Numbered from the stretch's first letter, positions 45,901-54,062 are shown. The stretch is 64,000 nt of DNA from an uncultured Roseobacter sp. (GCF_947499265.1 NZ_CANMNK010000003.1:1-64000), one strand, 5' to 3'. Notes: generated by a model from the sequence alone, not told the origin. Translations and numbers: made by a program.

Positions 45901-46896
45901 TGCCTGTGCCGCCGCCCGCGTCAGGCCAGAAACCGACCAGGGCATATTCTCCCCATCGAATTGCTTTTTTTCCACTCTGGGACGCACGCGGCAGGACCCA
46001 CAGCGCAGATCATTACCGAACCATGAGACAACCAGCGAGACCCCTTCACAATTGGGTAGATCGTCCACCAGGTTGTCGAGAGACACCTTGAAGTCGGTCT
46101 TTTCGTTGGGCGTGTTAACATTCGCGCTCCAACGGCTTCCCGGCCCGCTGGTGTAATGCACCGGCGTTGTCGCAAGTGAATACTCACCGGTGCCGGGGAT
46201 AAGCGCCACGCTGCGCACCGCATAGGTCAGAGCGAGATCTGCGTCTTCTTCATCCAGCTGTTCCGGCCGCGACACTTCGAATGAGAATTGGGGCACGCGG
46301 TTGCCAAAGCGTTCCAGCGCAAGGTTTTCAAAGACCACATAGGCCGTACCGCGGTAGGCAGGGGTTGCGCCGGTGCCTTCGATCGCTTCGATCACAGGAT
46401 CGGGCAATTGGTTCGGCGTCCCCTTGTAGACACGCAGGTTCAGATCATCCGGCGCAATTTCTTCGCCGTTGGCCCAAATACGTCCGATCTTGGTGATCTG
46501 ACCTTCGCAAATCGCAACGGCCAGATTCACAGAATAGGAATAGCTGCGCGTCTGCGTCTGCGGCTGGCTGGGCGCACCTTTGCCGCCACCTCCGCCGCCC
46601 CCGGAAACGGTCACGGTTTCGGCAAAATCAGACGCCCAGATCACCTGCCCACCAAGGCGCATCCGCCCGTAGATCTGTGCCAGTGCCTCACCTTCCCCAA
46701 CGCTGGAGATCCGAAAACGGTCAACACGTCCGGTTTCGACAACCTCGGAGCCTTGTCCTAACAGCTTCTGGTCAATGACCCGGCCAATTGTTGCACCAAC
46801 CGCGCGGCCAATCACCGCTGTGGAGAGCCCGGCAACCGTACCGCCAATGGAGCCGCCAATCGCTGCGCCGGCCGCAGAAAGAACTATCGTTGCCAT
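42952..46896 (-). CDS. GTA gp15, megatron baseplate/host-range protein
   Basis: A 1314-residue protein, the largest of the cluster. It opens with a Gly/Ala-rich helix (VLSAAGAAIGGSIGGTVAGL), a poly-Gly stretch SGGGGGGGKGAP near residue 95, then the GTA TIM-barrel domain (about 430-740; YPFILMDQL, VEAFCISSEMRGL, NIDFIGIDNYMPMSDWREG) related to glycosidases, and a C-terminal phage-tail (host-specificity) region. In the R. capsulatus particle this protein forms the tail tip and digs through the wall. It overlaps gp14 by one base (TGATG). The last gene of the cluster, with no frame breaks. Confidence 0.93.
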   Translation of the reverse strand: MATIVLSAAGAAIGGSIGGTVAGLSTAVIGRAVGATIGRVIDQKLLGQGSEVVETGRVDRFRISSVGEGEALAQIYGRMRLGGQVIWASDFAETVTVSGGGGGGGKGAPSQPQTQTRSYSYSVNLAVAICEGQITKIGRIWANGEEIAPDDLNLRVYKGTPNQLPDPVIEAIEGTGATPAYRGTAYVVFENLALERFGNRVPQFSFEVSRPEQLDEEDADLALTYAVRSVALIPGTGEYSLATTPVHYTSGPGSRWSANVNTPNEKTDFKVSLDNLVDDLPNCEGVSLVVSWFGNDLRCGSCRVRPRVEKKQFDGENMPWSVSGLTRAAAQAMPTVDGRPIYGGTPTDLSVVQAIRAMNAAGKKVMFYPFILMDQLSTNTLPNPYAPDETQPRLPWRGRITLSVAPGVNGSPDGTATADTEVNAFFGSATAADFSTSGFSVNYSGPNEWTLSRFVLHYAALCKAAGGVEAFCISSEMRGLTQIRGAGNTFVAVQRLRALAGQVRAILGSGTKISYAADWSEYFGYQPQDGSDDRYFHLDPLWADSNIDFIGIDNYMPMSDWREGDAHLDADVGSIYDLDYLKSNIAGGEGYDWFYASEDAAENQIRTPIEDGAHDEPWVFRYKDLKNWWSNPHHERIGGVRSANPTQWVPESKPFWFTEMGCASIDKGTNQPNKFLDLKSSESSLPNYSNGARDDFIQAQYLRAMVSFWGDTENNPVSATYGAPMVNMSRAFVWAWDARPYPYFPNNSGLWSDAENYSRGHWINGRTSARSLASVVGEICTKAGLTNYDTSQLYGTVRGYMVNDVNDARASLQPLMLRYSFDAVERDGLLSFKMRQGQNAITLDRDVLALSEELDGSVEQSRSAQAEMAGRVRLRFVQADAEFDVLAEEAVLADERTHSVSTSEIPIALTRGEGRQTAERWLTEARVAREAIRFALPPSCLTMGAGDVVEMLGDQTEGRALYRIDRVEQGMLQLVEAVRIEPDVYTSAEMIDDLPSPRAFVPPVPVSSLFLDLPLITGDEVPHAPHVAATASPWPGSVAVYQSPSDSDFRLISQVAAKSVIGTTQSPMYAAPAGRLDHGAPLEVKLISGSLSSMVMNAMLSGANLAAIGDGSPGNWELFQFGEAELIDTNTYRLSARLRGQLGSDGLMPDQWPTGSWFVLLNGLPEQIDLSRNLRRVSQTYRVGPARRPVDDQSFEQQNYAFDGNGERPYAPVHLRADLEANGDLSASWVRRTRVDGDSWDVPEVPLAEETESYLVRVLKNGETIREQIVSEAAWQYPATQQMVDGLATPFEIEVAQISAVYGVGLSRKLEVAA

Positions 46897-47342
46897 CAGC
46901 TGGCCTCCTCAGGGAATGTGAACCGCGCCACGATGCGGCGGCGCCACGGAAGGCTCAGCGAGCTTTCGATGACGCCATGTTTTGAATAGGCATGGATAAA
47001 ACTGGCGTGATCGCCCAATCGCCCGGCCACCCCCAGATGTTTGGCAACCGCGCTGTCGCGCATCCGAAACAGTAGCACATCGCCCACCGCCTCATCCTCC
47101 AATGGCTTGGGTCGCAGGTGACGGAGCGCCGCCGTCCACAGCCGTTCTTCGCCCTGAGGTTCCGACCAATCCATCGAATACGCTGGAATTTCCTCAGGCT
47201 CGGACCCATGTAGCGTGCGCCAAATACCGCGCAGCAATCCCAGGCAATCGGTGCCCGCCCCTTTTACCGCAGACTGGTGAACATAGGGTGTCCCAATCCA
47301 GTCTCGGGCCTCGGTGACGATCTGCTCCTGCATCGGGGTCAT
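46896..47342 (-). CDS. GTA gp14, NlpC/P60-type cell wall peptidase
   Basis: A 148-residue NlpC/P60 fold: nucleophile Cys33 in GAGTDCLGLLRGIW, His in GDHASFIHAYSKHGVIES, preceded by TEARDWIGTPYVHQ. It cleaves peptidoglycan peptides during DNA entry from the tail tip. The start ATG 47342 overlaps the gp13 stop by four bases (ATGA); a longer frame to 47396 lies inside gp13 and is unlikely. The signature and position match GTA peptidase. Confidence 0.92.
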   Translation of the reverse strand: MTPMQEQIVTEARDWIGTPYVHQSAVKGAGTDCLGLLRGIWRTLHGSEPEEIPAYSMDWSEPQGEERLWTAALRHLRPKPLEDEAVGDVLLFRMRDSAVAKHLGVAGRLGDHASFIHAYSKHGVIESSLSLPWRRRIVARFTFPEEAS

Positions 47343-48226
47343 CTGCGGCTCCCGCCCGTATTGGCACCTGTCGATTTCGGCACTGCCAGCATCCAATCTT
47401 CCCCGGGAACATCCGGGAATCCTTGGAAATTCGGCAGGTTCGCAAATTTGACCCGACAGGTTTCGCTGCGTTTGTCACAGCCTGCCGTGAGGCGTACGAT
47501 TGTTCCCGCCTCCAACGGACTGCGAATGGGCTCCCAGAGTTCGATCACGCGCGTGGAACCTTCATAGCGGTCCTGCTTGACCATGCCCCACAAACCTTTT
47601 GCGGAGCCGGAGAGTACCTCCATGCGTCCCCGCGCGAACCAGCCGTTGTCGAAACCGTCAAAGAATTCCCACCGAAAGACCCGCGCCTGCGAGACCTGAT
47701 CGATTGTAAGTTCAATGGAATATTCGGGGGCGGTCAAATTCACGCCGCAGCTCGGATCGCCCAACACGGCGGTGCAGGGTTTTTGATAAACCCGACCCAA
47801 GGGACGGTTTAACACCTCCGTCAATCCGCGTAGTTCGGCTTGAAAGCCCCCATCGGCGCGGCGCAACTCGCCAATGGTGCCACGAAATTGCAACCACCGC
47901 TGACTGACATCTTTCCAGTTCACCAGCCAGGCGCGCACTTCGGCCTCATCAAACCGGCCCTGCTCGATTTCATCTTCCCGGATGGACAGATCGCTCAAAG
48001 CACCAAGCGCTTCGGTGTTGTCAACAGACAGGCCTGTGCTCTGCGCCAGGGATACCGCGCTCAAGCCGGTATCAGCCCGAAACGTCACGCCCTCAAACGC
48101 CAGTTCCCGGTCATGATCGGTAAACCCAAGCACCACACCGTCTTTCCGCGTGATCGCCCAAGCGTGTGCAACCGTGGTAAGGCCGCCCTCAAGATGGGCC
48201 TGCAGCCCCGCATCCATTCCCGCCAT
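47339..48226 (-). CDS. GTA gp13, tail hub protein (DUF2163)
   Basis: A 295-residue DUF2163/phage BR0599-type protein. Four cysteines at 151, 160, 250 and 257 (KPCTAVLGDPSCGV and TAGCDKRSETCRV) are set in two pairs, the pattern that holds an iron-sulfur cluster in the R. capsulatus hub protein. It forms the baseplate ring between the distal tail protein gp12 and the megatron gp15. Overlaps gp12 by one base and gp14 by four. Confidence 0.92.
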   Translation of the reverse strand: MAGMDAGLQAHLEGGLTTVAHAWAITRKDGVVLGFTDHDRELAFEGVTFRADTGLSAVSLAQSTGLSVDNTEALGALSDLSIREDEIEQGRFDEAEVRAWLVNWKDVSQRWLQFRGTIGELRRADGGFQAELRGLTEVLNRPLGRVYQKPCTAVLGDPSCGVNLTAPEYSIELTIDQVSQARVFRWEFFDGFDNGWFARGRMEVLSGSAKGLWGMVKQDRYEGSTRVIELWEPIRSPLEAGTIVRLTAGCDKRSETCRVKFANLPNFQGFPDVPGEDWMLAVPKSTGANTGGSRR

Positions 48227-48858
48227 CAGACCCGCACCTCGACAATCGGCACATTGGGCACTTCGCCCGCCTTGAAGCTTGCAATGCTGGTCTGGATGCG
48301 GTCGGTATCGAAACGCACCGGCACGTCAAATTCAAACCCCGCTGTCACGGCTTCTCCGACACCGGGCGCCTGCACAAAAGTGATCTCTCCGCTTGTCAGA
48401 TCCACCGTGTAGTCGATGGTTTCCTGCAGGGCGGCGCCGGCGACGCCCACCTGGATCGTCCCCGAAACGGGTTTGCTGATCGGACGCACATACTCGTATG
48501 TGCCGGACTGATAGGTCTTGATCATCGAGAATGTGGTTTGCACACCATCTCCGGCGCCTAACGTCTGGTCAAAGGCGGTGATGTCCTGCGAGGGCTTTGA
48601 CGAACGATAATCCGACCAGTCTTTCCAGCGGAATGCAAAAAGCTGGCCAAACCGCGCCTCGAAAAACGCGATCAACGTCTCGATATCATCGAGCGAGCGC
48701 ATGCCCATGCCGGCGTCATACCGTCTGCGTGAATGCGCCCAAGGCGCGTTACGCTCCTCGTACCCATTGCTGATTGTGACGACATCGGTGCGCCGCTCGG
48801 GCCCGCCAACGGAGCCAAAGCTCAATGTGGCCGGAAACCTGACTTCATGGAATTGCAT
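48226..48858 (-). CDS. GTA gp12, distal tail protein (DUF2460)
   Basis: A 210-residue DUF2460 protein: FHEVRFPATLSFGSVGGPER at the start, then ETLIAFFEARFGQLFAFRWK and a C-terminal beta region ending FDTDRIQTSIASFKAGEVPN. It caps the distal end of the tail tube. It lies 18 bases after gp11 and overlaps gp13 by one base (TGATG). Family length and order match other GTAs. Confidence 0.93.
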   Translation of the reverse strand: MQFHEVRFPATLSFGSVGGPERRTDVVTISNGYEERNAPWAHSRRRYDAGMGMRSLDDIETLIAFFEARFGQLFAFRWKDWSDYRSSKPSQDITAFDQTLGAGDGVQTTFSMIKTYQSGTYEYVRPISKPVSGTIQVGVAGAALQETIDYTVDLTSGEITFVQAPGVGEAVTAGFEFDVPVRFDTDRIQTSIASFKAGEVPNVPIVEVRV

Positions 48859-48876
48859 TGCTTTGCTCCCCTCAAT

Positions 48877-49533
48877 TTAGCGATTGCGTTGCCCGCGCCC
48901 CAGGGCGCGTGACATCTGGGCCGCGATCTGGCCCTGGCTGCGCTGGAACCCCTGAACGTCCGGGGTGCTGATGTTCATCACAACGGTGCTGCCACCGCCG
49001 CCTGCGCCGCGCACGCCCAACTTGCCATCGGGACCCCGTGCAAGCGGCATGATGGCCTCTGGTCCAGCCTCCCCCATGATGCCCATGCCGCCGCGCATCC
49101 CAAAGGGTGTTGCACCGCTGACGATGCCACCGGTTGCAAAGGGCATCACGCGGCCCTGGCTGAAGGGCGCGCCATCGGCGAAAGGCAAAACGCTGCCAAT
49201 CAGCCCATCAACGCCCTGCGCCAGCAGCCCGCCCACCTGATTGGTCACTGGTGTGATCGCAGCGTTATAGGCGGTATTTGCCAGGCTCTCGGTGAGCTTT
49301 GACAGCGCGTCTGACAGGTTCAACCCATCAAAAACCACCCCGTCGAAAGCACGACGCAGCCCGCGGCTCAGCCCTTTCTCCAGGACGGCGATATCCCGTC
49401 CCGTTGCTTCGAGCGAGGTCTTCATCCGCCGCAGTTCGCTGTCAAAACCAGTCACCAGCACACTGGTCTGTGCCAGCGTATCGTTCAGGTCATCGGCGCG
49501 TTGCTCAAAATCGTCAAAGCCTTCATCCATCAT
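48877..49533 (-). CDS. GTA gp11, short tail tape-measure protein
   Basis: About 218 residues: an N-terminal helical part (FEQRADDLNDTLAQTSVLVT) with a coiled-coil pattern, a hydrophobic region and the Gly-rich C-terminus FATGGIVSGATPFGMRGGMG then IMGEAGPEAIMPLARGPDG, typical of tape-measure ends. It sets tail length. Short, as expected for the GTA tail. Start is uncertain between two adjacent ATGs (49533, 49530), both overlapping gp10.1; GGACGAGG lies just before. Confidence 0.85.
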   Translation of the reverse strand: MMDEGFDDFEQRADDLNDTLAQTSVLVTGFDSELRRMKTSLEATGRDIAVLEKGLSRGLRRAFDGVVFDGLNLSDALSKLTESLANTAYNAAITPVTNQVGGLLAQGVDGLIGSVLPFADGAPFSQGRVMPFATGGIVSGATPFGMRGGMGIMGEAGPEAIMPLARGPDGKLGVRGAGGGGSTVVMNISTPDVQGFQRSQGQIAAQMSRALGRGQRNR

Positions 49534-49732
49534 CGCCCTCGTCCTTATTCTCATTGTCCGGGTAGGCCGCCATCAGCGCGTCAAGGCCAGTGCTCAGCAG
49601 CGGCCCCGTCTTTCCTGGCTCGTCCAGCATCAGTTGAAATTCAGCGGGGGTCAGCGCCCAAAACGCTTCGGGCGACAACCGCAATCCCCGCAACCCGACT
49701 TTCATCAGGGCGGGCCAGTCCAACCTGCTCAT
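49523..49732 (-). CDS. GTA gp10.1, small tail assembly protein
   Basis: A 69-residue protein (MSRLDWPALMKVGLRGLRLS at the start, ALTPAEFQLML in the middle, acidic end DNENKDEGDDG). This is the small phage protein family usually found between the gp10 chaperone and the tape measure (TIGR02216 type), likely part of the tail assembly chaperone pair. It overlaps gp10 by four bases (ATGA) and gp11 by about ten. Confidence 0.85.
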   Translation of the reverse strand: MSRLDWPALMKVGLRGLRLSPEAFWALTPAEFQLMLDEPGKTGPLLSTGLDALMAAYPDNENKDEGDDG

Positions 49733-50046
49733 GCGTCAGGCACCGTGAAGGCCCGCGCCAGCAATTCTGCCGCCGCACGGGCCGCAGCCAACGGCCCGCC
49801 TTCGATATCCGCGTGATAAAGTGCATCGTCGGATACATCGCATTTGCCGCCGCGCAATCCCGCACGAAGCAGCGCCAGAACATCCTGACTGGTAAAATTG
49901 CTGCTCTCAAAGCGTTCGACCATCGCCATCAGCGACTGAGACTCCAGCTCAGCCTCCAACTCGGCAATCGCCCCCAGCGTCAACCGCATCACCTGGGTTT
50001 CCCCATTGATGCGCAAGGCCACATCGCCCCTCCAGGGATTTGCCAT
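49729..50046 (-). CDS. GTA gp10, tail assembly chaperone
   Basis: A 105-residue all-helical GTA gp10/TAC protein: LRINGETQVMRLTLGAIAEL then LMAMVERFESSNFTSQDVLA, and GPLAAARAAAELLARAF at the end. Such proteins coat the tape measure during assembly. It begins two bases after gp9 and overlaps gp10.1 by four. Confidence 0.88.
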   Translation of the reverse strand: MANPWRGDVALRINGETQVMRLTLGAIAELEAELESQSLMAMVERFESSNFTSQDVLALLRAGLRGGKCDVSDDALYHADIEGGPLAAARAAAELLARAFTVPDA

Positions 50047-50048
50047 GA

Positions 50049-50462
50049 TCAGATCGCCGTGAAGGTCAGCGACCCGGCGCTGGCCAGAGACAATTCATAG
50101 GTCGCCTCGCCGTTGTGGCTGCCGCCGTATTCGATCGACGTCACCTGAAACGGTCCCTCGACAATGCCGAAATCCGGGATTACAATCTGGAAATTCGGCG
50201 CTTCACCGTCAAAAAATAACTGCCGCGCGCGCTCGTCGGTATCGGCGTCGCGGAACACGCCCGAGCCGCTGATTGACACCGACCGCACACCGGCGCCCGA
50301 CAGCAGCTCGCGCCACCCGCCCTGACTCTCCAGGCTGGTCACATCGATGGTTTCGGCATTGAAGCTCACCCGCGTGGCGCGCAGACCCGCAAGCGTGGTG
50401 AACGAACCACTGTCCGTCATGTCGACCTTGATCAAAAGGTCTTTTCCGTTCTGAGCACCCAT
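50049..50462 (-). CDS. GTA gp9, major tail tube protein
   Basis: A 137-residue TP901-1-type major tail protein: GKDLLIKVDMTDSGSFTTLA, RVSFNAETIDVTSLESQGGW, a Ser-rich strand (GVRSVSISGSGVFRDADTDE) and ASAGSLTFTAI at the end. Rings of it make the tail tube. Good ribosome-binding site (GGAGAT) before the ATG and a 28-base gap to gp8. Confidence 0.92.
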   Translation of the reverse strand: MGAQNGKDLLIKVDMTDSGSFTTLAGLRATRVSFNAETIDVTSLESQGGWRELLSGAGVRSVSISGSGVFRDADTDERARQLFFDGEAPNFQIVIPDFGIVEGPFQVTSIEYGGSHNGEATYELSLASAGSLTFTAI

Positions 50463-50490
50463 GGGTTATCTCCTGTTTGAAATCAAAAAG

Positions 50491-50901
50491 TTATTCGTCT
50501 TCGACCCGCGCGCGAAACCGCATCCGGATCTCGCGACCAGCGTTTTTGTCGATGCGCCGTGCTTCGGCGCGCTGGAACCGCAGATAGACAAGCCGCCCGC
50601 GGCTTAACGGCAAATCGGCATCCTGCAACGCGTCTGAAATCGCCCCTGCAACCGCCTTTGCCCCGGCAAAACCGGGTTGCGTGGTGATCACCGAAATATC
50701 GATGGTATGCAGCGCCCCATCGCCCGTCTGGTCGGACGCATCACGCGCTTGTTCCCGCCCGAGGCTGACGTAGGTCTCCGGCAGATTACCGCTCGGCACG
50801 GCGTCGTAGACATTGTTTCCAACCAGCGCGGTCACGGCAGCATCATTGGTGAGGGCATCGAAAATGGCGGCCTGTAGCGCGCCCGACATGGCGTAGCTCA
50901 T
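50491..50901 (-). CDS. GTA gp8, tail terminator (DUF3168)
   Basis: A 136-residue DUF3168 protein: LQAAIFDALTNDAAVTALVG, VYDAVPSGNLPETYVSLG and the C-terminal REIRMRFRARVEDE. It closes the tail tube at the head side. It overlaps gp7 by four bases (ATGA). Confidence 0.92.
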   Translation of the reverse strand: MSYAMSGALQAAIFDALTNDAAVTALVGNNVYDAVPSGNLPETYVSLGREQARDASDQTGDGALHTIDISVITTQPGFAGAKAVAGAISDALQDADLPLSRGRLVYLRFQRAEARRIDKNAGREIRMRFRARVEDE

Positions 50902-51236
50902 ACCGCTGTCTCCTCGGTGGCAAAGCAGGTGATGTAGCGGCCATCCGCATCTTCATCCGCCACAGCTTGAATGACGAAAAACCGAGCACCATCACGAAAC
51001 CGCTGTTCCGGCTTTGGGCGGTCAGGCGCGCCGTGCGGGGCACCGCGCACCATGATCCGGTAGCTCATCGACGAGATTGGCGCGCCCGAGAGCGCGGTCT
51101 CGCGCCCGGTACGCGCTGTGACCTGCGCCCAGAGTGTGCCCAACGCCTGCCAAACCTCGACATAGCCACCGGCCCCATCGGGGACCTTCTGCGGGTCTTC
51201 CAGCACCAACTGCCGGTTCAGGCGAGGCGTCTTCAT
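50898..51236 (-). CDS. GTA gp7, head-tail adaptor
   Basis: A 112-residue head-closure/adaptor protein (LNRQLVLEDPQKVPDGAGGY, EVWQALGTLWAQVTARTGRE, SYRIMVRGAP). The start ATG 51236 overlaps the gp6 stop by four bases; upstream frame to 51308 lies within gp6. It joins the connector to the tail. Confidence 0.9.
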   Translation of the reverse strand: MKTPRLNRQLVLEDPQKVPDGAGGYVEVWQALGTLWAQVTARTGRETALSGAPISSMSYRIMVRGAPHGAPDRPKPEQRFRDGARFFVIQAVADEDADGRYITCFATEETAV

Positions 51237-51832
51237 CGCACCGACCCCGCGCCCAGGCGCAGCACCTTGTAGCGCTCGATCAGGCTGCTGACACCAAAGG
51301 GCATACATCCATCGCTCAGCGAGGTCTCATGCCGGTATTCGTAGTAATGTGCGGCCAGCAGCAGCACGGCCTGACGCAGATCAGCAGGCAAAACATCCCA
51401 GGTCGGACCGTAGCCAGCCTCGAATTCCACCACGGCGGACCCACCCTGCGGGATCACCGGCAGGCAGGCGCCAACAGACCGCAGCCGCGGGCGCTGACTG
51501 TCGCGTTCCAGCCAATACTGTCCTGCATCAATCTCAACCTGGGTGCCATCACGCGCTACGGTCGACAATCGCGACAGCGCGGAAATCGGGGCAACCGGCA
51601 GAACCTGTGCATCGCGATCGCGCCAGAAGGTCAAAGACCAGCTGAACGGTCGCGTCATCAATACTTTTCCGGTGCGGGCCTCAACAGCGGCCATTGACGC
51701 TCGCAAGAACCCGGCCAGCACCTCATCCTGCGCGCTATCCTGACCGAAGCTGGTGCCCAGCCGCAGATGCGCTTTGAATTCATCGACTGGAAGTGCAGCA
51801 TCCGGCACCGTCGTCTCTTCGATCAACATCAT
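51233..51832 (-). CDS. GTA gp6, head-tail connector (adaptor)
   Basis: A 199-residue connector protein of the HK97 gp6 type: LPVDEFKAHLRLGTSFGQDS at the start, FLRASMAAVEARTGKVLMTR, then FSWSLTFWRDRDAQVLPVAP, and LRQAVLLLAAHYYEYRHETS. GGAG lies 7 bases before the chosen ATG (51832). The 162-base gap to the capsid gene holds a strong hairpin. Confidence 0.9.
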   Translation of the reverse strand: MMLIEETTVPDAALPVDEFKAHLRLGTSFGQDSAQDEVLAGFLRASMAAVEARTGKVLMTRPFSWSLTFWRDRDAQVLPVAPISALSRLSTVARDGTQVEIDAGQYWLERDSQRPRLRSVGACLPVIPQGGSAVVEFEAGYGPTWDVLPADLRQAVLLLAAHYYEYRHETSLSDGCMPFGVSSLIERYKVLRLGAGSVR

Positions 51833-51955
51833 GGAATGTCTCCAAAAAATTGCTCCCCACCTTAAGAGGAACCGGGCGCGCGCCCATCTGTATTGCTCGG
51901 TCGGAGGGGAGCAGCTAGACAACACAAACGTTCACGCACGCACCCGGCCCGAAGC

Positions 51956-51993
51956 CCGGGGTGAAACCCCCGGCCCCGGTTTCAACACCCCGG
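51956..51993 (-). other. Strong hairpin directly after the capsid stop codon
   Basis: CCGGGGT (51956-51962) pairs with ACCCCGG (51987-51993) and GAAACC (63-68) with GGTTTC (78-83), with one 3-base bulge: 13 base pairs starting one base after the gp5 stop. No U tract follows. It is well placed to protect the capsid mRNA or reduce read-through into tail genes. Confidence 0.7.
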
Positions 51994-51994
51994 T

Positions 51995-53173
51995 TTAGGA
52001 AGTGCCGAATTTCAGCAGTTTGATCGCGGCAAAATCGCTGACATCACCACCCACACGCTTGGTCGCATAGAACAGAACATGCGGCTTGGCGCTGAAGGGG
52101 TCGCGCAGAACCCGCAGGTCGGGACGCTCGGCGATGGTGTAGCCGGTTGCGAAGTCGCCAAATGCGATGGCATTGGCGTCGGTGGCCGCATCCGGCATGT
52201 CTTCGGCGATCAGCACCGGATAACCCATCAGGCGCGCAGGCTCGGCTGCCGCCAGACCGTCGGACCACAGGAAGCGGCCATCGTTGTCTTTCAGCTTGCG
52301 CACAAGACCGGCTGTCTTGGAGTTCATCACGAAGGTCGCGTTGGCGCGGTACTCCGCCCCCAGCGCGTAGACCAGATCGATGATCGCTTCTGCCGATACA
52401 TCGCCTGCGATACCCGTTGGGACATAACCAAGGTTGCCCCAGGCCCAGACGTCATTGTCGACCGACGCGTGGCTCAGGAAGCCCATGGGCTTGTCGGTGC
52501 CGTCACCATTCACAAAGGCTGCGGCCTCTGCACGGGCGAACTTGTCGGCAATGCGGCTGGCCAACCACGTCTCGATGTCGAATGCGCTGTCGTCCAGCAG
52601 ACGCTGGGACGCTTTTGGCAATGCGCTCAATTCGTGCAAACCAATGGTGATGCGGTCAAGCTGCGGCGTGTCAGTTTCAACTGTGGAACCTGTTTCCGTT
52701 GCCCAACCGGCGCCCACATCCGTGTGATCGACCAGCACGTCATAGGAGGTCGCTTCCACGTTCACCACGGCGGCGATGGAACGGATCGAGGCGGTCGCAT
52801 TCAGAACCGATTTCACGGTGTCCGACGTCTGTGGATCCACCAGGTACCCGCCATCGGAATTCACCGCGGTGGAGAGAGACTTCACGTCCATCTCAAGGCC
52901 GCGCAGCCCATCGTCATCGCCCGAACGCAGGTAAGCGTTGAACGCCTTCTGGTGCGGTGCGCCAGCATCTGTGGCACCGCCAAGGGGGCTGCGTTGGGGG
53001 GTGTGTGTTTTACGGTCCAGCATGGTCAGTCGCTCTTCTGTTTGTTGAAGTTTGGTCTCGATGTCGGTTTGGAAACTCTTGAAATCAGTGACAAAGCCGG
53101 TCACGGCCTGTCTGACGTCCTCAGCGGGGGACAAACCTTCCCCGCCCGCCGCCTTTGCTTCGGTCTTGCTCAT
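51995..53173 (-). CDS. GTA gp5, major capsid protein (HK97 fold)
   Basis: A 392-residue HK97-type capsid: an N-terminal scaffold-like helix (about 1-90: AVTGFVTDFKSFQTDIETKL) expected to be removed by gp4, then the mature shell starting near AFNAYLRSGDDDGLRGLEMD. It has NSDGGYLVDPQTSDTVKSVL and ATFVMNSKTAGLVRKLKDND. GGAA precedes the ATG. It is followed by a strong hairpin, likely to raise its expression. Confidence 0.96.
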   Translation of the reverse strand: MSKTEAKAAGGEGLSPAEDVRQAVTGFVTDFKSFQTDIETKLQQTEERLTMLDRKTHTPQRSPLGGATDAGAPHQKAFNAYLRSGDDDGLRGLEMDVKSLSTAVNSDGGYLVDPQTSDTVKSVLNATASIRSIAAVVNVEATSYDVLVDHTDVGAGWATETGSTVETDTPQLDRITIGLHELSALPKASQRLLDDSAFDIETWLASRIADKFARAEAAAFVNGDGTDKPMGFLSHASVDNDVWAWGNLGYVPTGIAGDVSAEAIIDLVYALGAEYRANATFVMNSKTAGLVRKLKDNDGRFLWSDGLAAAEPARLMGYPVLIAEDMPDAATDANAIAFGDFATGYTIAERPDLRVLRDPFSAKPHVLFYATKRVGGDVSDFAAIKLLKFGTS

Positions 53174-53244
53174 TGGCAGTTCCTCGATGATGTGATGTTA
53201 GGGCCGCATGGAACCTCCCATGCGACCGGGACGACAGGTGCGCG

Positions 53245-53802
53245 TTAGCGGCGCGCCAGATCAGCGCGCGCGCCTGCAAAGACGGCGGCCATGTCACGCA
53301 AATGGCGGTCAAGATCGGTATCCTCCGATTTGCCCGCAACCCGCGCACTGGGAAGCATCGGGAAGGTCACCAGCGACACCTCCCAAAGCTCCAGTTCCTG
53401 CAAGAGCCTTTGGCCCTTGGTGTTCTTGGTGGCTTTCTTGGTCCGGTACCCGATCGACAACCCGTCAATCGCGCCCGCTTCGATCAACGCGGCGGCTTCC
53501 CGGCCCTTGGTGACGCTCTCCAGCAACCGCCCCTTGACCCAGAGACCCCGTGTGTCCTCGCGCACCTCGTCCCAGATCCCGATGGGCTGGGTCGGGTCAT
53601 GCTGCCACAGCATCTTGACCTTGGTGCCCTTGGCGCTCAGCGCGGCCAAAGACGCCGCATAGGCGCCCGGCTCGACCACGTCATTGCCCTGATCAATCGC
53701 GCCGAAAAGGCTCGCATAGCCGCTGATCACGCACCCGTCTTCGACTTCCAGCGCCTCGCCGAAACGGGCGAATTTGCGCTCCAGCCCGGTCTCGATATCC
53801 AT
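53245..53802 (-). CDS. GTA gp4, prohead protease
   Basis: A 185-residue HK97 prohead protease (S78 family): GYASLFGAIDQGNDVVEPGA, catalytic His in KVKMLWQHDPTQPIGIWDE, Ser in IEAGAIDGLSIGYRTKKATK, then LWEVSLVTFPMLPSARV. It cleaves the scaffold part of the capsid. I chose ATG 53802 because GAGGAG lies 7 bases before it; an ATG at 53844 is possible but poorly preceded. Confidence 0.93.
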   Translation of the reverse strand: MDIETGLERKFARFGEALEVEDGCVISGYASLFGAIDQGNDVVEPGAYAASLAALSAKGTKVKMLWQHDPTQPIGIWDEVREDTRGLWVKGRLLESVTKGREAAALIEAGAIDGLSIGYRTKKATKNTKGQRLLQELELWEVSLVTFPMLPSARVAGKSEDTDLDRHLRDMAAVFAGARADLARR

Positions 53803-53840
53803 GGCCTCACTCCTCATTGTTGTTATGTCTGTCCGCGCAC

Positions 53841-54062
53841 TCATGGCACCGCCACCAGCACCGATTGCAGCGCTTGCCCCAGGATCATCGCGACGATCCC
53901 GTAGACGGTGAGCCACAGGCGTTTCTCCAGCCGCTCCATCATCTCCTCGACCCGGTCGAGCCGTCGGATCAGATTGTCGTGCTGGATCTGGGCAACGCGT
54001 TCATGCGCCTGCAGGCGCAGGCCCGGGGCACATTCAAACCGCTCCAGGCCGGCATCACTCAT
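53841..54062 (-). CDS. GTA gp3.5, small membrane protein
   Basis: A 73-residue protein: an amphipathic, coiled-coil N-terminus (HDNLIRRLDRVEEMMERLEK) and a C-terminal membrane helix (LTVYGIVAMILGQALQSVLV). A small membrane protein at this place is typical of GTA clusters (orfg3.5). It overlaps gp3 by 8 bases. Function is unknown. Confidence 0.82.
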   Translation of the reverse strand: MSDAGLERFECAPGLRLQAHERVAQIQHDNLIRRLDRVEEMMERLEKRLWLTVYGIVAMILGQALQSVLVAVP

